Translations under genes and position numbers: made by a program
Shown: piece by piece, positions 49,584 through 57,683 of the stretch
Position numbering within the stretch: position 1 is the first letter of the stretch
Layout of the letters: every line of letters starts with the position of its first letter
Origin: Streptomyces tanashiensis
GTDB lineage: Bacteria > Actinomycetota > Actinomycetes > Streptomycetales > Streptomycetaceae
Assembly: GCF_014648895.1 (NCBI RefSeq)
Contig: NZ_BMRZ01000018.1
Span: 1-64,000, forward strand
DNA length: 64,000 nucleotides
Reading direction: 5' to 3'
The notes under the pieces: generated by a model
Seen by the model: only the letters and a program-made list of their open reading frames with translations
What the model was told of the DNA's origin: nothing
The model's database searches: none

Positions 49584-50303
49584 ATGCGCGCTGCCCGCAC
49601 GAGCTGGAAGACATACGCCCTGGGAGCCGCGGCCGTCGCCGCGATGCTCTCGGCCACGGCCTGCGGGCCCGGCGGTACGGAGGACGGGGCGGCGAGCCCG
49701 GCCCCGTCCGGTACCGCGAGCGCGAGCGAGTCCGTGAAGCCCACGGCCCCGAGCCCGTCCGACTCCGCGAAGCCGAGCGCGTCCGCGTCCGCGTCCGCGT
49801 CGGCGAAGCCGAAGCCGAGTGCCACCGGTTCCGGCAAGCCCGGTGGTGGTGACGGCAAGGGCAAGGCGCGGGCCTGCGCCGATCAGGATCTCTCGATCGA
49901 CACCTCGTACTGGGCCCACGACTCGGGCCAGCACCTCCTGATCACCGCGACCAACGCCACCGACACGCCCTGCACCCTCTACGCGTACCCCTTCCTCTAC
50001 TTCGGCCAGGAGACCGAGAACCCGCTCCCGCCGATGGAGTCCCCGCCGAAGGCCGTCGCCACGATCGGGCCGAAGCAGAAGGCCTACGCCGGCGTGAAGC
50101 TGTTCCTGGGCGGCGAGAGGACGGACACGTACGAGTCCTTCGGCATCGCGTACGAGGACCCGAGCAGCAGCACCGACGGGGCGGCGATCGACGTGTCGCT
50201 CTCCGACGACGTCCGGTTCGTCACCGTCGGACGGAACCCCTCGGTCACGTTCTGGAACCTCGACCGCCGCGAGGTCGAGAAGTTCGTCTTCAAGGCCCGC
50301 TGA
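49584..50303 (+). CDS. DUF4232-type lipoprotein
   Basis: A 239-residue lipoprotein. The signal peptide ends with lipobox ATAC (Cys near residue 27). A long Ser/Ala/Pro/Lys linker (about 30-95) follows and then a globular domain starting CADQDLSIDTSYW with conserved HLLITATNATDTPCTLYAYP, the DUF4232 pattern. The ATG at 49584 has GGGGGA five bases upstream; an in-frame ATG at 49560 is less likely. The linker would span the peptidoglycan. Function of DUF4232 is not established. It converges with the AraC gene, overlapping by 14 bases. Confidence 0.88.
   Translation: MRAARTSWKTYALGAAAVAAMLSATACGPGGTEDGAASPAPSGTASASESVKPTAPSPSDSAKPSASASASASAKPKPSATGSGKPGGGDGKGKARACADQDLSIDTSYWAHDSGQHLLITATNATDTPCTLYAYPFLYFGQETENPLPPMESPPKAVATIGPKQKAYAGVKLFLGGERTDTYESFGIAYEDPSSSTDGAAIDVSLSDDVRFVTVGRNPSVTFWNLDRREVEKFVFKAR
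49779..49802 (+). repeat. GCGTCC hexanucleotide repeat encoding (AS)n
   Basis: Three GCGTCC units plus a final GCGTCG are in tandem and encode Ala-Ser dipeptides in the lipoprotein linker. As the unit is six bases, slippage changes only linker length. Confidence 0.85.
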
Positions 50304-51240
50304 CGGCGGCGAGACGGTGCTCGCTGGGGCGGGTCCCGTACACGCGCTTGAAGGCCACGCTGAGCCCGAACGCGCTCTGGTAGCCGACCTGTCGGGCGAT
50401 CGACTCCACGGTGGCGTCGGTACGGGCCAGCAGGTCGGCGGCCAGGGCGAGGCGCCAGCCGGTCAGGTAGGTCATGGGCGGTTCACCGACGAGCTCGCCG
50501 AAGCGCCGGGCGAGCGTGGCCCGGGAGACGCCGGTCTCCTCGGCGAGGGTGGTCACGGTCCAGGGGCGCGCGGGGCGGTCGTGGATGAGGCGCAGGGCCC
50601 GGCCCGCGACGGGGTCGCCGAGGGCGCGGTACCAGGCGGGCGGGTCGGCCTCGGGGCGGGCGAACCACTCCCGCAGCGTGGACAGGAGCAGCAGGTCCAG
50701 GAGCCGGTCGAGGACGGCCTGCTGGCCGGGATCGTCGCGGCTGACCTCGCTGTCGGTGAGTTCGAGGATGGGGCCGACCTCGCCCTCCTGGGGGACGACG
50801 AGGACGCGGGGCAGGCCGCCGATGAGCCGTTCGGAGACGCGGCCGTCGACCTGGTAGCTGCCGGTGAGGAGCACGGTCGTGCCGCCGGGGGCGTTGGCGC
50901 AGGTGCGGAGGCCGAGGATGACGTCCTCGCTGACGTCCTCGCCGTCGGCGGTCGTGCAGTGGCCGGGGTGGACGACGTAGAAGGGCGGGGTCGTGGCGCG
51001 GGCGTCGTCGGTGACGGAGAAGGGCTCCGCTCCGGTCACGACGGCCACGTCGCCGGGGCCGAGGGCGACGGGTGCGGCGTCGCCGCCGGGGACGATCCAG
51101 CCCGAGCCGCGGAGCATGGTGACGACGGCGAGGGGCGTGCCGTGGGCGAAGCCGATCGACCAGGGCGGGGCCAGGATGTTCCGGCTGAACAGGGCTCCGT
51201 CGGAACGGACTTCGTACAGGAGGCTTGCGAGCGGATCCAC
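50290..51240 (-). CDS. AraC-family transcriptional regulator with cupin-like sensor domain
   Basis: A 316-residue regulator. The N-terminal half resembles an AraC ligand-binding cupin (SIGFAHGTPLAVVTMLRGSG, ALGPGDVAVVTG). The C-terminal AraC/XylS domain has two helix-turn-helices: VTTLAEETGVSRATLARRF near residue 228 and VESIARQVGYQSAFGLSVAF near 275, followed by the GTRPSEHR end motif. It is divergent from the NmrA-like reductase with a 91-base gap, which is probably its target. Confidence 0.93.
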   Translation of the reverse strand: MDPLASLLYEVRSDGALFSRNILAPPWSIGFAHGTPLAVVTMLRGSGWIVPGGDAAPVALGPGDVAVVTGAEPFSVTDDARATTPPFYVVHPGHCTTADGEDVSEDVILGLRTCANAPGGTTVLLTGSYQVDGRVSERLIGGLPRVLVVPQEGEVGPILELTDSEVSRDDPGQQAVLDRLLDLLLLSTLREWFARPEADPPAWYRALGDPVAGRALRLIHDRPARPWTVTTLAEETGVSRATLARRFGELVGEPPMTYLTGWRLALAADLLARTDATVESIARQVGYQSAFGLSVAFKRVYGTRPSEHRLAAVSGP

Positions 51241-51299
51241 CCGGCGAGTCTAGGGGGATTGAGCGGCTGAGACATCGAAGTGAGCGCGTGGACCATTCC

Positions 51300-51315
51300 G
51301 TGACTCACCACGTGG
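51300..51315. promoter_or_regulatory. paired short palindromes between AraC and NmrA-like genes
   Basis: GTGACTCAC (51300-51308) and CCACGTGG (51308-51315) are two adjoining perfect palindromes in the divergent gap, 17 bases before the reductase ATG. Their position suits operator sites, possibly for the adjacent AraC regulator, though AraC sites are usually direct repeats. Confidence 0.35.
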
Positions 51316-51331
51316 CCGTTTGACTGGTCGC

Positions 51332-52180
51332 ATGACGACGATCACGAAGAACACGAAGCCGATTCTGGTCCTCGGCGGCACGGGCAAGACGGGCCGCCGG
51401 GTGGTCTCCCGCCTCAGGGCGCGCGGATACGAGGTCCGGGCGGCCTCGCGGAAGGGGCCCGCCCGCTTCGACTGGCACGACGAGAACACCTGGGAGCCCG
51501 TCCTCGACGGGGTGGGCGCGGCCTATCTCGTCGACTCGATGCGGAGCGACGCGGCGGCCTCGCTGAGTGCGTTCGGCAAGCTCGCCGCGTCCGGCGGCGT
51601 GGAGCGGCTCGTCCTCCTCTCGCACCGCGACTGGGTGGCGCCAGAGGGCGAGGAGAAGCTTCCCTGCGAGCGGGCGGTGCGGGAGTCGGGCGCGGAGTGG
51701 ACGCTCCTGAAGCCGGCGTGGTTCGCGCAGAACTTCAGCGAGGAGCCGTTCTTCCGGAGTCAGGTCGTCGACGGCGAGATGGTGTGGTCGGCGGGGGCGG
51801 GCACGGAGCCGTTCGTCGACGTCGAGGACATCGCGGACGTCGCCGTGGCGGCGCTCACCGAGGACGGTCACGCCGGGCAGGCGTACGAGCTGTCCGGGCC
51901 GCGGCTGCTGACGCTGGGCGCCGTGGCCGGGGAGATCGCCCGGGAGACGGGCCGGGACATCACGTACCGTCCCGTCCTCCCGGACGACTTCACGGCCCAC
52001 GCGGCGGACCGGGGCCTGCCGGAGGACTTCACCGCCCTCCTGAACACGCTCTTCGGCTGGATCTCCGAGAACCGTTTCGCCACGCTCGGCGACGGCGTGC
52101 AGCGGGCCCTGGGCCGCGAGCCGCGCGACTTCACGGACTACGTCAGGGCGACCGCCGCGACCGGGATCTGGCACGGCTGA
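51332..52180 (+). CDS. NmrA-like NAD(P)-binding protein
   Basis: A 282-residue Rossmann protein beginning ILVLGGTGKTGRRVVSRLRA, the glycine-rich NADP loop near residue 11. The atypical-SDR sequence ERLVLLSHRDWV and LKPAWFAQNFSEEPF follow near 95-135. There is no YxxxK catalytic pair, as in NmrA/azoreductase-type relatives (YtfG, QOR2). The ATG at 51332 lacks a ribosome site, and an in-frame TTG lies 12 bases upstream. The AraC gene is divergent and is the likely regulator. It could be a redox sensor or quinone reductase. Confidence 0.87.
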   Translation: MTTITKNTKPILVLGGTGKTGRRVVSRLRARGYEVRAASRKGPARFDWHDENTWEPVLDGVGAAYLVDSMRSDAAASLSAFGKLAASGGVERLVLLSHRDWVAPEGEEKLPCERAVRESGAEWTLLKPAWFAQNFSEEPFFRSQVVDGEMVWSAGAGTEPFVDVEDIADVAVAALTEDGHAGQAYELSGPRLLTLGAVAGEIARETGRDITYRPVLPDDFTAHAADRGLPEDFTALLNTLFGWISENRFATLGDGVQRALGREPRDFTDYVRATAATGIWHG

Positions 52181-52210
52181 TCAGGCCCCCGCCGGCTCCC
52201 CGGCGGGCCG

Positions 52211-52681
52211 TCAGCGCATGACGGACGAGAAGTTGTCGAGCTGGATCCAGGTGACCTTGTTCGTCGCCTGGGGGCCGAGGACCCAGACGAGGCCGGCCGT
52301 GGTGGCCTCGATGCGGAGGGCGTTGATGCCCTGGCTGTTGTTGCGGGGGCAGACGCCGCGGGTCAGCTTGGGCGGGCGGATGTCGGCGGGGAGCGTGCCG
52401 AGGGCGCCGTCGGCGGTGAACGCGCAGGTGACCAGGCCGCGCAGCTGGAGGAACTCGGTGCCCGCGATGCGGACCACGCGGGCCTCGGCCGGCGAGAGGG
52501 GGTCGTTCTGCACGCCCGTCTCCAGGGCGATCGGCTTCCAGTCGACGACGGTCTGGCAGCCGTCCGTGGGGTCGACGGCGGCGGCGGGGGCGGCCGTGAG
52601 CAGCGGGGCGCCGACGGCGACGGCCGGGGCGGCGAGGGCGGCGGTGAGCAGGGAACGGCGGCTGGTCTTGTGCTGGGTCAT
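52211..52681 (-). CDS. Tat-exported single-domain protein with a phage-tail-like fold
   Basis: A 156-residue protein with a twin-arginine signal peptide (SRRSLLTAALAAPAVAVGAP). After cleavage near residue 35 it keeps one domain of about 115 residues containing VVRIAGTEFLQLRGLVTC, LGTLPADIRPP and CPRNNSQG, ending IQLDNFSSVMR. This domain is clearly paralogous to the C-terminus of the next upstream gene's product: both share IAGT.LQLRG, TLP..RP, PRNN and ITWI/VTWI.LD in order. The LRGxxT-TLPxxxRP pattern resembles receptor-binding domains of phage tail proteins. It lies 64 bases downstream of its paralogue. Function unknown. Confidence 0.75.
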   Translation of the reverse strand: MTQHKTSRRSLLTAALAAPAVAVGAPLLTAAPAAAVDPTDGCQTVVDWKPIALETGVQNDPLSPAEARVVRIAGTEFLQLRGLVTCAFTADGALGTLPADIRPPKLTRGVCPRNNSQGINALRIEATTAGLVWVLGPQATNKVTWIQLDNFSSVMR

Positions 52682-52745
52682 GCTCGATCCTCCGGATCGG
52701 TGGGGCGGGCGGACGGCGGTGCGGGGGCGGCGGCCGGACGGCGGC

Positions 52746-54128
52746 TCATCGCCAGACGACGGAGACGCCGTCGAGGTCGATCCAGGTGATCGCGTTGTCG
52801 CTGTAGGCGCCGTAGGCGCGGAGCCCGCCGCTGACGTCCGTCTCGATCCGGCAGACGCAGCGCCCGGCGTTGTTGTTGCGGGGCACGTTCGCGCGCGTCA
52901 GGTGGGTCGGGCGGAGCCGGTGCGGCAGGGTCGCGATCCTGCCGTCCGCGGTCAGGCCGGGCGTGCAGGTGAGGGTGCCGCGCAGCTGGAGGTAGGTGGT
53001 GCCGGCGAGGGCGACCAGGCGTCCGCGCGGGGGCTGGGCGCCGGGCTGGATGCCGGGTTCGAGGACGAGGTCCTCCCAGTCCGCGAGGACCTTGACGCCA
53101 TCGACGGCGGGCTTCGTCGGGTACCAGCTGATCGTGACGTCCCGCGAACCGGTGGTGCCGGGGACGGTGTTGCTGAAGCCGAACAGCAGCCGGGTCTCCT
53201 GGGTCGCGGGGTCGACCTCGACGGCGACGCCCTCGGGCTCGCGCCGGGTGAGGCCGTCGGCGCCGGTGACCACCTGCCGGTCGAACCGCCTGCCGTCCTT
53301 CCAGTCGTACGAGGTGAGGAAGGCGACCCCCGGGAACCCGTCGGCGGGGAGCGTGTTCGGGTCCTCGTCGACGAGGTACGGCGCCCACTGGTACCAGTAG
53401 AGGACGTCCCCGAGGACGGTGTAGCCCTGGGAGACGAGCTTGTCCACCAGGGTGTACCGCGCGGGCACGGCGGGCGTCTCCTCCTCGTCCACGCACGGCT
53501 CCGGCAGGCCGTCGCAGTCGCTCATGACGAAGGTGGTGCCCACCGGGACCCAGGAGCCGGCCGCGGCCGCGGCGAGGTCGTACCGCGTGAAGGTCCGCTT
53601 GCCGCCCTTGTGGTACATGACGCACAGGAGGTTGTTCACCGGGTCGATCGACGGGCCGGTGCCCGACGTGCTGCCGGGCGGCGTGAACTTCCGCAGCGCC
53701 GGATCGTCCGCCCGGAGGATCGTGTCGTCGCTGTAGGGGAAGCGCGTGACGGCCTTGCCGAAGGCGGCCGTCACCTTGCCGTCCTTCCTGGTGAGGTGCA
53801 GCGGTGCCGCCCCCGCCGAACCGACCTCGGTCCAGATGTACGTCGTGTCGCCCTGCGGCTCCACGCCCATCGAGATCCCGTGCCCGAAGCCCCTCAGCTG
53901 CATCGACCCTTCGACCTTGCCGGTCAGACGGTCGATGCGGTTGAGCCGCATGTTGCCCTGCTCGATGTCCTCCTGGCTTCCGCTCTCCATCTGGAGGACG
54001 AAGACCCGGCCGTTGCGGGTGTCGGTGGCGATGGCCTGTGGCGCCGGGCCCTTCACCAGGTCGACGGTCTGGATGAGCCTGCCGGTCACGCCGGACAGGT
54101 CGACGCCGTTGGCGTCCGTCTTTCCCAT
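52746..54128 (-). CDS. beta-propeller protein (P68 RBP/TagC-like) fused to a phage-tail-like C-terminal domain
   Basis: A 460-residue protein. Residues 1-340 look like a beta-propeller of the type annotated as phage baseplate or TagC-like protein: GRLIQTVDLVKGPAPQAIAT, VFVLQMESGSQEDIEQG and YHKGGKRTFTRYDL. The last 110 residues (LAGTTYLQLRGTLTC, LPHRLRPTHLTRANVPRNNN, ITWIDLDGVSVVWR) are paralogous to the next gene. No clear signal peptide is visible at ATG 54128 (MGKTDANG); an upstream in-frame start at 54167 does not add one. No phage genes surround it, so it looks domesticated. Binding to cell-wall polymer is a guess. Confidence 0.75.
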   Translation of the reverse strand: MGKTDANGVDLSGVTGRLIQTVDLVKGPAPQAIATDTRNGRVFVLQMESGSQEDIEQGNMRLNRIDRLTGKVEGSMQLRGFGHGISMGVEPQGDTTYIWTEVGSAGAAPLHLTRKDGKVTAAFGKAVTRFPYSDDTILRADDPALRKFTPPGSTSGTGPSIDPVNNLLCVMYHKGGKRTFTRYDLAAAAAGSWVPVGTTFVMSDCDGLPEPCVDEEETPAVPARYTLVDKLVSQGYTVLGDVLYWYQWAPYLVDEDPNTLPADGFPGVAFLTSYDWKDGRRFDRQVVTGADGLTRREPEGVAVEVDPATQETRLLFGFSNTVPGTTGSRDVTISWYPTKPAVDGVKVLADWEDLVLEPGIQPGAQPPRGRLVALAGTTYLQLRGTLTCTPGLTADGRIATLPHRLRPTHLTRANVPRNNNAGRCVCRIETDVSGGLRAYGAYSDNAITWIDLDGVSVVWR

Positions 54129-54276
54129 GGTTCTCTCCCCCGTGGATCCCTGACGGATCCTCATCATGAAGGGAAGATCATCACACGGGTCGTGCGCGAC
54201 CGTGTGTCAGGATGCGGGGACCTGCCGTCCTCCGCACAGGGACGGGCCGGTGCCGTACGACACGAGGAGCGAGACC

Positions 54277-55062
54277 ATGAGCACCACCCCCGCCGGCTAC
54301 CTCTCCGGGCTGTTCTCCCTCGAAGGGCGCACCGCCCTCGTGACCGGCGGCAGTTCCGGCATCGGCAGGGCCATCGCCGGGGCCCTGGCCCGTGCCGGGG
54401 CGAGCGTGGTGGTCATGGCCCGCAAGGAGGCGGAGCTCGTCGAGACCGTCGAGGAGCTGACGGCCGACGGCTGCCGGGCTGCCCGGGTGAGCGCGGACCT
54501 GAGCACCCGCGAGGGGATCAAGGCCGGGGCGGAGGCGGCCGCGGCCGTCTTCGGGGAGCCCGACATCCTGGTGAACTCCGCCGGGATCAACCTCCGCCCG
54601 CCGTTCGGCGAGCTGGGCGAGGAGGTCTGGGACACCACGATGACCCTGAACCTGGAGGCCCCGTTCCTCCTCGGTCAGCGCTTCGGCCCCGGCATGGCCG
54701 AGCGCGGCTTCGGCCGCATCATCCACATCACCTCGCAGCAGGCGCACCGCGCGTTCGTCCAGAGCGGGGCGTACGGGGTCTCCAAGGGGGCCCTGGAGTC
54801 CCTCGCCCGCTCGCAGGCCGAGGCCTGGTCCCCGTACGGCGTCACCGCGAACACCCTGGTCCCCGGCTTCGTGATGACCCCGCTCAACCGGCGCCTCTCC
54901 TCCGACCCGGAGAAGGTGGCCGCCCTGGCCGCCCGCACGATGGTCGGCCGCAACGGCCTCGCCGAGGACTTCGCGGGGGCGGCCGTCTTCCTGGCCAGCC
55001 CCTCCTCCGCGTACGTCACGGGCCAGTCCCTCTTCGTGGACGGCGGGTTCTCCGTCCACTGA
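54277..55062 (+). CDS. short-chain dehydrogenase/reductase
   Basis: A 261-residue classical SDR. The cofactor loop is ALVTGGSSGIGRAIA near residue 20, NSAGINLRPPF follows near 96, the catalytic Ser lies in IIHITSQQ and the YxxxK pair is AYGVSKGALES near 168. The end VTGQSLFVDGGFSV is canonical. GAGGAG is six bases before ATG 54277. It resembles gluconate 5-dehydrogenase or oxidoreductases of the FabG group; the substrate is not readable. A strong terminator follows. Confidence 0.93.
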   Translation: MSTTPAGYLSGLFSLEGRTALVTGGSSGIGRAIAGALARAGASVVVMARKEAELVETVEELTADGCRAARVSADLSTREGIKAGAEAAAAVFGEPDILVNSAGINLRPPFGELGEEVWDTTMTLNLEAPFLLGQRFGPGMAERGFGRIIHITSQQAHRAFVQSGAYGVSKGALESLARSQAEAWSPYGVTANTLVPGFVMTPLNRRLSSDPEKVAALAARTMVGRNGLAEDFAGAAVFLASPSSAYVTGQSLFVDGGFSVH

Positions 55063-55107
55063 CCACCGGGCCCGGCGGCCACGTCGCGGTTCCGGACGCA
55101 CACACCA

Positions 55108-55149
55108 CGAGGGGCTCGGCCCGGATCAGGATCCGGGCCGAGCCCCTCG
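55108..55149. terminator. bidirectional terminator between the SDR and msrB
   Basis: A 20-bp perfect stem: CGAGGGGCTCGGCCCGGATC (55108-55127) with 55130-55149, around AG. It separates the rightward SDR from the leftward msrB gene and can stop both transcripts. Confidence 0.9.
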
Positions 55150-55167
55150 CGTCTCTCGTGCCTCGCG

Positions 55168-55572
55168 TTACTCCGTCGGCTCCAGGCGCAGCGAGATCGA
55201 GTTGATGCAGTAGCGCTGGTCCGTCGGGGTCGGGTAGCCCTCGCCCTCGAAGACGTGGCCCAGGTGGGAGCCGCAGCGGGCGCAGCGGACCTCGGTGCGG
55301 ATCATGCCGTGGGAGGTGTCGGCGACCAGCTCGACGGCGGAGGTGTCCTTCGGGTCGTAGAAGGACGGCCAGCCGCAGTGCGACTCGAACTTCTCGTTCG
55401 AGGTGAAGAGCTCCGCGCCGCAGGCGCGGCAGGAGTAGACGCCCTTCGTCTTCGTGTCGGTGTACTCACCCCGGAACGCGGGCTCCGTGCCGGCCAGCCG
55501 GAGCACCTGGTACTCCGACGGGGACAGCTGGGCCTGCCACTCCTCGTCCGGCTTCTCGACCTCGTACGCCAT
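55168..55572 (-). CDS. msrB: peptide-methionine (R)-S-oxide reductase
   Basis: A 134-residue repair enzyme that reduces methionine-R-sulfoxide. The zinc-binding pairs CRACGAEL and CARCGSHLGH are at about 48 and 97, and the catalytic cysteine is in RYCINSISL near 120. GWPSF, a substrate-site motif, is near 67. It is the full standard length. It is leftward and lies 15 bases after murC, so the two may share a transcript. Confidence 0.96.
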   Translation of the reverse strand: MAYEVEKPDEEWQAQLSPSEYQVLRLAGTEPAFRGEYTDTKTKGVYSCRACGAELFTSNEKFESHCGWPSFYDPKDTSAVELVADTSHGMIRTEVRCARCGSHLGHVFEGEGYPTPTDQRYCINSISLRLEPTE

Positions 55573-55587
55573 CGTTCGTCCACTCCC

Positions 55588-56979
55588 TCAGTTCGACAGG
55601 CGGGCGAGGATCTTCGGACCAAGGTCCGTGACGTCGCCCGCACCCATGGTGAGAACGAGGTCGCCGGGGCCCGCCATTCCCGCGATGACGTCCGCGACGG
55701 CGTCCTTGTCGTGGACGGGCGTGACGTCGGCGCCGGCGGCGCGGGCCGCGGCGATGATCAGCTCGCTGGTGACGCCGGGGATCGGGTCCTCGCGGGCCGG
55801 GTAGATGTCGAGGACGACGGACGCGTCCGCGAGGGCCAGCGCGTCGCCCATCTCCTTGCCCAGCTCCTGGGTGCGGGAGAAGAGGTGCGGCTGGAAGACG
55901 ACCAGGAGGCGGGAGCCCCCGGCGGCGCCGCGCATGGCCTCCAGGTCGGCGGTCATCTCGGTGGGGTGGTGCGCGTACGAGTCGATGACCTGGACGCCCT
56001 TGGCCTCGCCCTTGAGCTGGAGGCGGCGGCCGACGCCGGTGTAGGCGGTGAGGGCCTGGGCGAGCTCGGCCGGGTCGATGCCGACGCGGGCGCCGGCGGC
56101 GAGGGCCGCGGCGGCGTTGTGGGCGTAGTGGCGGCCGGGGACGGAGACGGTGAAGGTGTGCTCGACGCCGTCGAGGAGGACGGTCACCTCGCTCTTCATC
56201 CCGTTCGGGACGATCTTCAGGATGCGGGCGTCGGAGTCCTCGGACTCGCCGACCGTGACGATGTCCAGGCCCTCGCGGTCCGCGACGCGGCGGGCCAGCT
56301 CGCGGGCGCCCGCGTGCTCGCCGACGACCAGGGTGCCGCCGGGGCGGATCTTGGCCGTGAAGGCCTCGAAGGACTCGTAGATCTCGTCCATGGAGGCGTA
56401 GTTCGCGTGGTGGTCCAGCTCGACGTTGAGGACGATCGCGACCTCGGGGTCGTACTTCTGGAAGCTGCGGTCGCTCTCGTCGGCCTCGGCGACGAAGACC
56501 TCGCCCGCGCCGTGCAGGGCGTTGGTGCCGGGGCCCGCGAGGTCGCCGCCGATGGCGTACGAGGGGTCGAGGCCGAGCTCGGTGAGGGCGACGGCCAGCA
56601 TGGAGGTGGTGGTCGTCTTGCCGTGCGTACCGGCGACGGCGATCGCGCGCAGGCCGTCCATGAGGGAGGCGAGCGCGTCGGAGCGGTGCACGACGGGGAT
56701 GCCGAGCTCGGCGGCGCGGGCCAGCTCGGGGTTGTCGGCGCGGATGGCGCTGGAGACGACGACGGCGGAGGCGTCGTCGGCGAGGTGCTCGGCGGCGTGG
56801 CCGATGTGCACGGTGGCGCCGAGGGCGCGCAGCGACTCGGCGGTCGCGGACTCCTTGGCGTCACTGCCGGCGACCTTGGCGCCGCGCTGGGCGAGGATCT
56901 TCGCGATGCCCGACATTCCGGCACCGCCGATGCCGATGAAGTGCGGCCGTTCCATGGCGGCAGGGATGGCGGGTGCCAT
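55588..56979 (-). CDS. murC: UDP-N-acetylmuramate-L-alanine ligase
   Basis: A 463-residue Mur ligase that adds L-Ala to UDP-MurNAc in peptidoglycan synthesis. The UDP-sugar site is HFIGIGGAGMSGIA near residue 13, and the ATP loop AVAGTHGKTTTTSML is near 114. EADESDRSF and NVELDHHANY follow, then HHPTEM near 328 in the C-terminal domain. ATG 56979 adds eight residues compared with an alternative ATG (MERPHFIG) at 56955. It stands apart from the division cluster, as in other streptomycetes. Confidence 0.96.
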   Translation of the reverse strand: MAPAIPAAMERPHFIGIGGAGMSGIAKILAQRGAKVAGSDAKESATAESLRALGATVHIGHAAEHLADDASAVVVSSAIRADNPELARAAELGIPVVHRSDALASLMDGLRAIAVAGTHGKTTTTSMLAVALTELGLDPSYAIGGDLAGPGTNALHGAGEVFVAEADESDRSFQKYDPEVAIVLNVELDHHANYASMDEIYESFEAFTAKIRPGGTLVVGEHAGARELARRVADREGLDIVTVGESEDSDARILKIVPNGMKSEVTVLLDGVEHTFTVSVPGRHYAHNAAAALAAGARVGIDPAELAQALTAYTGVGRRLQLKGEAKGVQVIDSYAHHPTEMTADLEAMRGAAGGSRLLVVFQPHLFSRTQELGKEMGDALALADASVVLDIYPAREDPIPGVTSELIIAAARAAGADVTPVHDKDAVADVIAGMAGPGDLVLTMGAGDVTDLGPKILARLSN

Positions 56980-57063
56980 GCGGATCTCTCCCCGGGGTGC
57001 GTGGTTCTGGAAGGTCCCAGCCTAGTGGCTCACCGCGCGCGTGCCCGGCGGGACGCCGCGGCT

Positions 57064-57098
57064 CCGGGTCCGCGCCCCGTGCGGGGGCGCGGACCCGG
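57064..57098 (-). terminator. terminator hairpin between the USP-like gene and murC
   Basis: CCGGGTCCGCGCCCC (57064-57078) pairs perfectly with 57084-57098 around GTGCG. It lies 8 bases past the stop of the leftward gene at 57107. Confidence 0.85.
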
Positions 57099-57106
57099 GC
57101 TTCCCG

Positions 57107-57577
57107 CTACTCGCTGTGGGCGAAGAGCTTCAGGACGGGGACCCCGACCTTGTGGCGGGCCCGGGAGGCCCAGTCCCGGTGGAAGAACTCCTCCACGTAG
57201 TGCGGGGCGGTGAGGACGATCACCTCGTCCGCCGCCGCCTCGTCGACCACCGCCTTCATCTTGTCGAGCGGGTGGTCCTCGACGACCTGGCCGACCGCTT
57301 CGCACCCGGCGTTCCTCAGGGCCTGGAGCGAGATCTCCAGGGCCTGCTCGGCCGGACCCCTGGCCTCCTTGCCCTCCGGTTCGTCGCCCTCGTGGGTCGC
57401 TTCCTTGAGCTCGCCCATGGCGACGTCGTCGATGGCACGCAGCAGTACATCGGCCTGGTCACCACGCGGCTGCATGAGAACGATGAAGGACACGCCCTCG
57501 TCGCCGTGCAGGGTGGTGACGAATTCCACGTCGACGGACGTGAGGGGCTTCTCGATCATCAGAACGCTTGTGAACAC
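57107..57577 (-). CDS. USP-like protein (often annotated indole-3-glycerol phosphate synthase)
   Basis: A 156-residue protein beginning MFTSVLMIEKPLTSVDVEFV from GTG 57577, with AAGGG upstream. A shorter start at ATG 57559 is also possible. It has a central acidic loop (EGDEPEGKEARGPAE), then ADEVIVLTAPHYVEEFFHRD and VPVLKLFAHSE near the end. The alternating pattern and DEVIV/VPVLKL strands resemble universal stress protein folds. Streptomycete homologues are, as I recall, labelled indole-3-glycerol phosphate synthase, but no TIM-barrel residues of that enzyme are present, so I consider the label wrong. Confidence 0.72.
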   Translation of the reverse strand: MFTSVLMIEKPLTSVDVEFVTTLHGDEGVSFIVLMQPRGDQADVLLRAIDDVAMGELKEATHEGDEPEGKEARGPAEQALEISLQALRNAGCEAVGQVVEDHPLDKMKAVVDEAAADEVIVLTAPHYVEEFFHRDWASRARHKVGVPVLKLFAHSE

Positions 57578-57607
57578 CTCAGGAGCCCTTCTGCGGAAAC
57601 CATCCTT

Positions 57608-57625
57608 CCCCGTGCCCGCACGGGG
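57608..57625 (-). terminator. hairpin downstream of the RibD-like gene
   Basis: CCCCGTGC (57608-57615) pairs with GCACGGGG (57618-57625) around CC. A second short stem, GCGGAA/TTCCGC at 57659-57664 and 57672-57677, lies right after the RibD-like stop. Together they probably end that leftward transcript. Confidence 0.6.
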
Positions 57626-57683
57626 TCTGCGACAGTAAGTGTGCCCAGCGGACGCAAAGCGGAACGACAAATTCCGCCGATTG

